Origin: Eonycteris spelaea
Lineage: Eukaryota; Chordata; Mammalia; Chiroptera; Pteropodidae
Assembly (NCBI GenBank): GCA_003508835.1
Contig: PUFA01000143.1
Span: forward strand, 186,001-250,000
Length of the DNA: 64,000 bases
Direction: 5' to 3'
Shown: positions 56,338-64,000 of the stretch, piece after piece
How the letters are laid out: every line of letters starts with the position of its first letter
Numbering within the stretch: position 1 is the first letter of the stretch
Program-made: the position numbers and the translations under genes
Notes under the pieces: generated by a model
What the model was told of the DNA's origin: nothing
Databases searched by the model: none
The model's input: only the letters and a program-made list of their open reading frames with translations

Positions 56338-58945
56338 ACCCATACTTCTCAAACTATTCCAAAAAATTCAAATTGTTAGGCCACCATTACCTTGATTAAA
56401 AAATCAGACAAAGCCATTACAAAAAAGGAAAACTATAGGCTGATATCTCTTATGAACATTGATGCGAAAATTTTCAACAAAATAATAGCGAACTGAATTC
56501 AGCAATACCTTAAAAAATCACACACCATAATCAAATTGGATTTATTCCTGGGATTTAAGGTATATAAGGATATAAGGATATTCGCAATCAATTAATGTGA
56601 TATGCCACATTAACAAATTGAAAGATAAAAACCATATGATCATATCAATGGATGCATAAAAAGTGTTTGACAAAATAATAAAAACTCTTCTCAGCAAAGT
56701 GGGAATAGAAGGAACATACCCTCAACATAATAAAGGTCATATATGACAAACCTACAGCTAACATCATATTCGATGGAAAAAAACTAAAAGCATTTTCCTT
56801 AAGATCAGGAACAAGACAAAGATCCCACTTTCACCACTCCTCTTTAACATTGTATTGTAGGTCTTAGCCACAGCAATAAGACAAGAAAGAAAAAAGTATC
56901 CAAATTGGAAAGAAAGAAAAAAACTCTCGTTATTTGCTGATAACATGATACTATATATAAAGAACCCTAAAGATTCCACTAAAAAACTGTTAGAATGGAT
57001 CAATGAATTCAGTAAAGTAGTAGGATACAAAATTAATATTCAGAAGTCAGTGGCATTTTTATACACCAACAATGAACTTTCAGAAAGAGAAATTAAGAAA
57101 ATAATCCCATTTTCAATTGCATCAAAAACAATAAAATACCTGGGAATCAAATTAACCAAGGAAGTAAAAGATCTGTCCTTGGAAAATTATCTCATTGAAA
57201 AAGAAATTGAAAAAGGTACAAATAAATGGAAGCATATACTGTGCTCATAGGTAGGAAGAATCAACATCATTAAAATGGCCATATTACCCAAAGCAATCTA
57301 TAGATTCAATGCAATCTCTATCAAAATATCAATGACATTTTTCAGAGAGCTAGAACAAATAATCTTAAAATTTATATGGAGTCATTAAAGTCCCCAAATA
57401 GCCACGGCATTCTTGAGAAAGGACAACAAAGTTGGTGGTATCATACTGATACCAAATTACACTACAGGGCTGCAGTAATCAAAACAGCATGGTACTGGCA
57501 TAAAAACAGGTACATTGATCAATGGAACAGAATAGAGAGCCCAGAAATAAATCCACATCTATACGCTCATTTAATATATGACAAAGGAAGCAAAAATCTA
57601 CAACAGGGTAAAGACAATCTCTTCAATAAACAGTGTTGGGAAAACTGGACAGATAAATGAAAACAAAATGAAACTGTGCCACCTTCTTACAGTATATACA
57701 AGAATAAACTCAAAATGGATTAAAGACTTAAATGTAAGACCCGAAACCATAAAATTTCTAGAAGAAAACATAGGCAGTAATCTCCCTGATATTACTACTA
57801 GTAATTTATTTTTGGACATATCTCCTCAGGCAAGAGAAACAAAAGAAAAAATAAGCAAATGGGGCTACATTGAACTAAAAAGCTTTTGCACAGCAAAGGA
57901 AACCATCGACAAAATGAAAAGACACCTAGTGAATGGGAGAAGATATTCACTTTTGATATATCTGATAAAGGGTTAATATCCAAAATATATAAAGAACTCA
58001 TACAACTCAACAATAAAAAAATAAACAATTCAATTAAAAAATGAGCACAAGACCTGAGTAAATATTTCTCCAAAGAGGAAATATAGATAGCCAAAAGACA
58101 TATGAAAAGATGCCCAAGGTCACTGATCGTCAGAGAAATGCAAATTAAAACCGCAATAAGATATCACCTCACACCTGTCAGAATGGTTGTCATCAATAAA
58201 TCAAAGAAAAACAAGTGTTGGTGAGGATATGGAGAAAAGAGAACCCTCATACACTGCCTGTGGGATTGCAAATTGGTACAGCCACTGTGGCAAATAGTCT
58301 AGAGGCGCCTCAAAAAATTAAAAATGGATATACCTTTTGACCGAGCAATTGCACTTCTGAGTATTTATCCAAAGAACACCAAACCAATAATTCATAAAGA
58401 TGTATGCACTTCTATATTCATGGCAGCCCAATTTACAATAGCCAAGATATGGAAGCAACCTAAGTGTCCATCAACAGACAACTGGATAAATAAATTATGG
58501 TTCATATATACAATGGAATATTACTCGGCTATTAAAAAATTGAAATCCTACCATTTGCAATGACATGGATGGATCTAGAGATTATTATGCTGAGTGAAAT
58601 AAGTCAGACAGAGGATAAATACCATATAATTTCAATAAATGTGTAACAAAAAGAACAAACTAATCAGAAACAGACTCACAAATATAGAGGACAATCTTGT
58701 GACAGTCAGCGGGGAGGAGAAGAGGGTGCTGGGAGAAAGGGGTGAAGGGTTAAAGAAGTACAAATTACTAGTTGATAGAGGGTCACGGGGATGGAGAGCA
58801 TGGCATATATTAATGCAGTCAGCAGTACTATAATAGCTATGTGTAGCGCCAGAGGAAGGATAATCAGGGGAATCATTTCATAAACTATATAAATGCCTAA
58901 TCAATGTATTGTGTACTTGAAACTAATAATAAAGTTAAATGTTTA
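56338..58945 (+). mobile_element. L1 3' half (rest of ORF2 and 3' UTR)
   Basis: Continues ORF2 from the base after the solo LTR: the reverse transcriptase region, with several frame breaks (readable frames 56945-57250, 57376-57660, 57578-57976), the C-terminal part, then a 3' UTR (about 58620-58945) with ctatataaatgcctaatcaa and cttgaaactaataataaagt. The reverse transcriptase and Cys-rich region are broken, so the element is inactive. Together with 42694-47699 it is the second half of one L1. Confidence 0.9.
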
Positions 58946-60174
58946 AAAAGTCGACACATTAAAATATGTAACAAATAGTAACAACATATTGTATAGTATA
59001 ATCGAATATGATATAATGTGTATCATGGTATATAAGGAAAATGTCACATAAAGTCCCATTTGCATAGATTGTACTCGTAAACGAGACATTGCATACTTTG
59101 GATAATGATTTGCTTTTTAAAAAGTTTTAACATGTGTTTTTAATTCAAATGAGGGAAGGGGGATTCCATAATCATTAGATAAGTAGCTCTTTTTGTTTTT
59201 TCCCCAAGATGAGATCTATTTTGTAACCCTGCCCCTGGAGATGGATGAAAGTATATTTCTATTTTCAGCATTCAGTTCCCAAACCTGAGCTGAAAAACCT
59301 CTACACTACATACAGAGTAGCACACCTTATCATCTGAACTGCCCAATTCTCTGGTGAGTAAGTGAAGTGACAATACAGCTGAGGAGTCATGATAAGATAG
59401 TGAAGTGAGGAAAGAGGGAGCATGTATTCTCTGGGAGCTGTAGTCCTGTGGACTCACAACCCTGAGGAAGACTTTCTGAAGAGCTTAGCGTGCACTCCAC
59501 TGCCATCTGCTGTCACTGTGCCTTCAAAGAGCAGAGTTCCTAATCCCAATGTAAATTGAAAATTTACATTTAATGTACATATACATAAGTGTGAATTTAA
59601 TGCAAAATGTAAAGTCCAACTTATCAATGTTTTCCTTTAAGATTGGTCTTTTTTGGGTCTTGTTTAAGAAATTTTGGCCTACACCAAAGTCATGAATATA
59701 TTCTCCTGTTATCTTCTAGAAGCTTTATCATTTAACCTTTTGCATCTAGATCTACCATAGACCTGAAGTTGAATTTTGTGTAAGTGTGATGTAGGGATAC
59801 TCATTTTTTTCCCCATTGTGACCATTGACCATTGAAAAACCACCCTTTCCTCACTGCATTGCATGCCACCCTTGTCATAAGTCAAGCGCCTGTACCTGTG
59901 GATGTTTTTAGACTCCATTCCAGTGGTCATTTGTTTATCCTTGGGCCAAGCCATGTATTTTTTTTTTAAATAGTAATTATAATAGAAGCAAAGTTATTTT
60001 TTAAGCCCACAGATTGCTTTGTGTTTGGGCAGTTTGTCTACTGTTACTTCTAGCGCTCCCAGCAATGTGACAAGTGTCTTAATGCAGGCTCCAGAGAAAC
60101 TAATATGGATCTTTCTTTCAGAATTAAGTATTAATGGACTTACTATTACTGCCACCACCACCATTGCTACTACA
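58946..60174. other. intergenic sequence, unassigned
   Basis: No gene or repeat family assigned. Short frames only. Confidence 0.4.
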
Positions 60175-60415
60175 TAGCTAATACAAAATATATACTATGT
60201 GCTAGGCACTCTTCTAAGCACTATACACACATTAACTCATTTGATCTTCCTTAAAGATCTATGAGGTAGGTACTATTATTCCCTTTAACAGCTGAGGAAA
60301 TAGTCACAGGAAGGTAAGTGAATTGTCCCAAATTACCCTGCTAGTTAAGTGGTGGAATGAGGACTTGAATCTGGTCTAGATTTCATGTTCTTAACCACTA
60401 CCTTTTTCTGCCTCT
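60175..60415 (-). repeat. MIR-like SINE, antisense
   Basis: Pattern tactatgtgctaggcactctt, then taactcatttgatcttcctt, then gaggtaggtactattattccc, then gaggaaatagtcacaggaag, typical of MIR/MIR3 in antisense. Confidence 0.7.
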
Positions 60416-61854
60416 CTTACAGGCAGTGCAGCCAGGTAATAAGGAGTATGTCTAGGGGTGGGGTGGGGGAATCAACACCTTGATTATTCTAGACAATTTG
60501 ACTGTGAACAATCCCTCTTGCCTCTCTGTACATTCACTCTTTGGAGTATCAAATTATTTATTTGAAGGTAGGCTGGTAAATTTAGCTTAAACTTTCCATA
60601 CACTGTGGCCTGATGTAAAAACTTTTCATGATAGTTTTTCTTTTCAACCTCATCTTTCTCTGAAACCCCCAAAATGTACTGTTCTGTGTTCTTTTATGTG
60701 ATGGTCAGTTAGGTGGGGCCACAAGAGAAGACACAGGAGAGGACCAAGAAAAAAAAGCTTGTTATACTCATAGATCCTAGAAACAGGAAGTATGCCACAC
60801 CACACAGAGTCACCTGGAAAAGCACCAGTGGCCAGGAAGTGAAGGAATAGGAGTGAAGGGAGAGCCTGGGCCACAGTGTTATTTAGTTTCTGCATTATTG
60901 CAGAAAAGGCAAAGCAGGGCAGGATGAACTATTTAGGAATGACTATTTTGAGTAATTACAGCAGGCTCTTAAGCTATACAAGTGGTCCCTAATTGTCAGG
61001 TACCTGGTCCTGAGATGATTAGGGTGGAGGAATATTGCCTCCTGAAATATATGGGCCTGGACTGGTTAGTTAGTATATCAAAAGCATGCTCCTGGCTAGG
61101 CTATTGGCTTAATTTGTAAGAACTGGTTAGTACCAGCAGAGCAAGCTCTCCCTACTCAGAAAAAATTTTAAAGATTTTTTATGTGAAAACATCATAATAT
61201 ACACAAAATGAAAAAAACAAACTATGTGTATTCAGTATACAAACTGCCTATAGTACCCAATGGCCATGTGTTTCATCTCAGAGCACATACCATTCCTTGC
61301 TTTAATTGCACTTGCCTTGTTTATCTTTAAATCTTAGATCAAATACCACTTTTCTCAGGTCAAAACCCTGATGACCACAGATGCACAGTTAAGAGCTTTC
61401 CCATATCACACACTGGTGGCTATAGCACTTTTCAGATTGCTGTGATGGTTAATATACCCGTTTCCTCTTCTAACTGTTAAGACCCTTCTGAGGGGTTGGA
61501 GAGTGGGAAGAGGTAGAAGTATTATTTGAATGAATAAATGAATGAGCAAATGAAACTCTTCCTTCCAAAGACAATATTCCATTCTCTTCCCTCTTTTTTT
61601 TTTTAATCTGTACCATGAACCATGTGTACAACATGGTGCAATGACATTTCCTTGCCTCTTTTTGTGAATGGCTGTGACTTCTACTAGGGTCCCTTCCTGG
61701 TGAGGCTGGATGGCTGAAGTAAAAGGCTCAGAATTTCTCCTGGTCAGTTATTGTTATCAGTAATCTGAGTTTTAGTATCAGAATTAACTTATTAGCAAAA
61801 TAGAAAATATATTTGGAGGCAGAATTCCAATGTTCATAGTTTACCTTAATGAAT
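60416..61854. other. intergenic sequence, unassigned
   Basis: No gene seen; an 81-codon minus frame at 60650-60895 lacks motifs. Confidence 0.4.
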
Positions 61855-62035
61855 TAATCCTTACAAGTGATAAGCAAAAGCACTATTTTCATTGTAGAGA
61901 TGTAGACGAAGCTCAAAGATGCTGAATGACACTTAGTTTAAGGTCCAAAGCTAGTGACAAGGGCAAATTCTAATTTGAATCCAGGGCTTCTGTTACTAAA
62001 TCTGGAGCATTTTCCATTAAGCCACACTGCTTGAT
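61855..62035 (-). repeat. MIR SINE, antisense
   Basis: Pattern cattgtagagatgtagacgaag, then ggtccaaagctagtgacaag, then ttgaatccagggcttctg. Confidence 0.6.
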
Positions 62036-64000
62036 ATATATTTGTTTCCCAACAGCTTTTATTTACAGACAACAAAAAGGATGCATCTTTCATGTTTGCA
62101 ATCACTGAGATGGTCATTTCAAATGCTTCTCAATCCAGATAACCAGCAGAACTTTCTCAAAGTTTGTTAGAACAGCAGTATGAAACAAGTAAGCAAATAT
62201 AAACATCTCATAAGAGAGAGGCTGATCTGCAGAATTACTTTCGGAGCTTATGCATTTCCAAGGAGGATACAAAGCACATTAGCAGCTTGTAAAGAACCCC
62301 TAGGTGAACCCAGAGTTAGTTTCATTATGAAATGATGAAGAGACTTATAAAATGTTTCTAAGTAATCGGTAAAATTAGGGATACAAGATGCAATGGACAG
62401 TGAGTTGGTACTACAGAAATAGATAAAAGATTATAAATCTAGTGGAAAATTAGGCACATGATTGTAGAATTTAAATTATGGCAATGTAAACAAAGGAGTC
62501 AATGGTGTATGAAAATCTGAACACATTTTTATGTATCTAACCGAAATAAAAATATTGTACAAAACTTGTGTAGGATGATTTTTTTAAAAATATCTTTTCT
62601 GTTTTGTCAGGTGAGTCAACGTGTCTAAGTTTTTGAAACTTCCACTTAAAAAACATTCACAATAATATTAACTTCTTATATGTAGAATAATAATTGGATT
62701 TCTTTCACATGTTTCCATGCTGGTATATTTCTCTCTGCAGCTTTTATAAAGGCATTCCTGTACGGTGAGCCTTCCTAAACTGGAGTTTCAAATATTTGAC
62801 TTCTAAGTCCTCCTTCTTTCTCCTCAGTCATCCCTCAAGATCCAGAGAAATTCAACTTTCGCAATGACTGAGGACCTCTGCACTGATATGCTGTATTTAC
62901 TTATAAATGCTATTTCATAAAATACACATTAATTAAACAGGAAACAGAAAAACCAAATGTTTTATTCTATATTTTTATTTCAAAAATATAAACAGTATTA
63001 ACACAGAATTACATTTAAGTATTTGTATAGCATTAACATAGACGGCAGTAAAAAATGTCAGTTTGGGGGTGAATGATCATTATACTTGAAATATAATGGT
63101 GCCTTTCAAGTACATGGTGTACAATGAAAAGTATTATTGAAGAGCATAATGAAGAAAAATAATAAAGGACTTATTAGCTATATGGCTCAGAATTTACATT
63201 AAATATATTCTGGATGCTAGTATAGTTTTTTTCCTTACTTGAAAAAATACAAGCCTACTGACTTAGGAAGCCTAAATTTGCTTTCAACAAATCACCCTGT
63301 CAGCATAACATCATAAATTTACAGTTTGTTATTTACAATCTTTAACATAATAGAAGAGCAAAACTTTGATAGTGCTCTTAAAATATTAAATAATTTAAAA
63401 TGTATAAAAAACTATATTGGGGAAAATGCCATGCATTACAGCTTAATAAAAGTAAATAACATTTCATGAAATGCGTATATTGGCCTAATAATACAGGTAT
63501 ACAAAACAAATGAATATGTATCATTTCTTGAGATGCCTATAAATCCAAAAGTGAATTAATCTATGGCCAAACAGGGTGAGCAATTAAGATGAGGCAAAAA
63601 AAGTCAGCAATTATACATTTATATAACCATAAAATATATAAAACAAGGAATTACTGAACTAAAAACTAGGCTTGAACTTAGAATCAAATAATTTTTCTAA
63701 TGTGAGAAAATGTAGGCAAATCCCAGCTTATAAATTAATCTACAGAGACAGATGATGGGGACTGTTTTGATTATCATTAAAAAGTTTATGGTGAAAGCAA
63801 CATTTAGATTTTTTTGCCCCATTGTCAGTGTTGTCTAATTTATGAGTTGGTGAATTATATACATACTATATATAATGGAAAAATGTCATTTTCACAAACC
63901 AAGTTATATATCAAGTTATAAAAATAAATCTTTCTATAGATTAAAAACAAATAAAAATAGAATTTACATTACAAGTTTTAAAAAATATGTCAAACTAACC
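62036..64000. other. AT-rich intergenic sequence
   Basis: No gene, RNA gene or repeat could be assigned. Very AT-rich beyond 62940, with no open frame of 60 codons. Confidence 0.5.

Overview
This is a mammalian, repeat-dominated window. I found no host gene, no structural RNA gene and no CRISPR array. The mix of MIR, L2, MaLR, MER5-like and L1 sequence indicates a placental mammal. The L1 3' ends look laurasiatherian, perhaps from a bat, but that is a weak inference. The content is nested retroelements, and every recognisable retroviral gene is an old endogenous copy with visible damage.

Layout: 1-21.8 kb is intergenic DNA with MaLR, MIR, L2, MER5-like and hAT fragments and one antisense L1 piece (5.96-8.56 kb). 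Provirus A (21858-26544, +) is a complete but gutted class I element with a 4-bp target duplication and a tRNA-Thr primer site. The stretch 26.5-31.2 kb holds an inverted LTR pair, another LTR-like element and a solo LTR. Provirus D (-) occupies 31252-36380 and carries two later solo LTRs with 6-bp target duplications. Provirus E (+, 36381-42693) has a perfect tRNA-Pro primer site and LTRs that differ at only four positions. After it come the 5' half of an L1 in antisense (42694-47.7 kb), a unique stretch, a solo LTR nested in another LTR, an env/LTR remnant F (53.7-54.5 kb), a 5' LTR plus leader matching provirus D (54525-55411), a duplicated L1 piece, a solo E-type LTR and the 3' half of an L1 (56338-58.95 kb). 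The remainder to 64 kb is AT-rich intergenic sequence.

The main result is structural. The flanks of E do not match each other, but each matches the far side of a junction 12-14 kb away. The 5' flank of E (GTAA, inside D) matches 55408-55411 (TTAC, at the end of a D-type leader). The 3' flank of E (AGGT, inside L1) matches the solo LTR site in the 55.5-58.9 kb L1. The simplest reading is that the segment of about 12.4 kb between 43.0 and 55.4 kb was inverted. One junction was made through LTR homology and the other by a 6-bp microhomology, leaving a 317-bp L1 segment in two inverted copies. Undoing the inversion reunites D with its leader and 5' LTR, and the two halves of a near full-length L1.

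The second theme is the proviruses themselves. A, D and E all lack protease and the reverse transcriptase polymerase domain but keep RNase H and integrase sequence, with different breakpoints in each. D and E share a hydrophobic leader reading frame just upstream of gag, reminiscent of gammaretroviral glycoGag.
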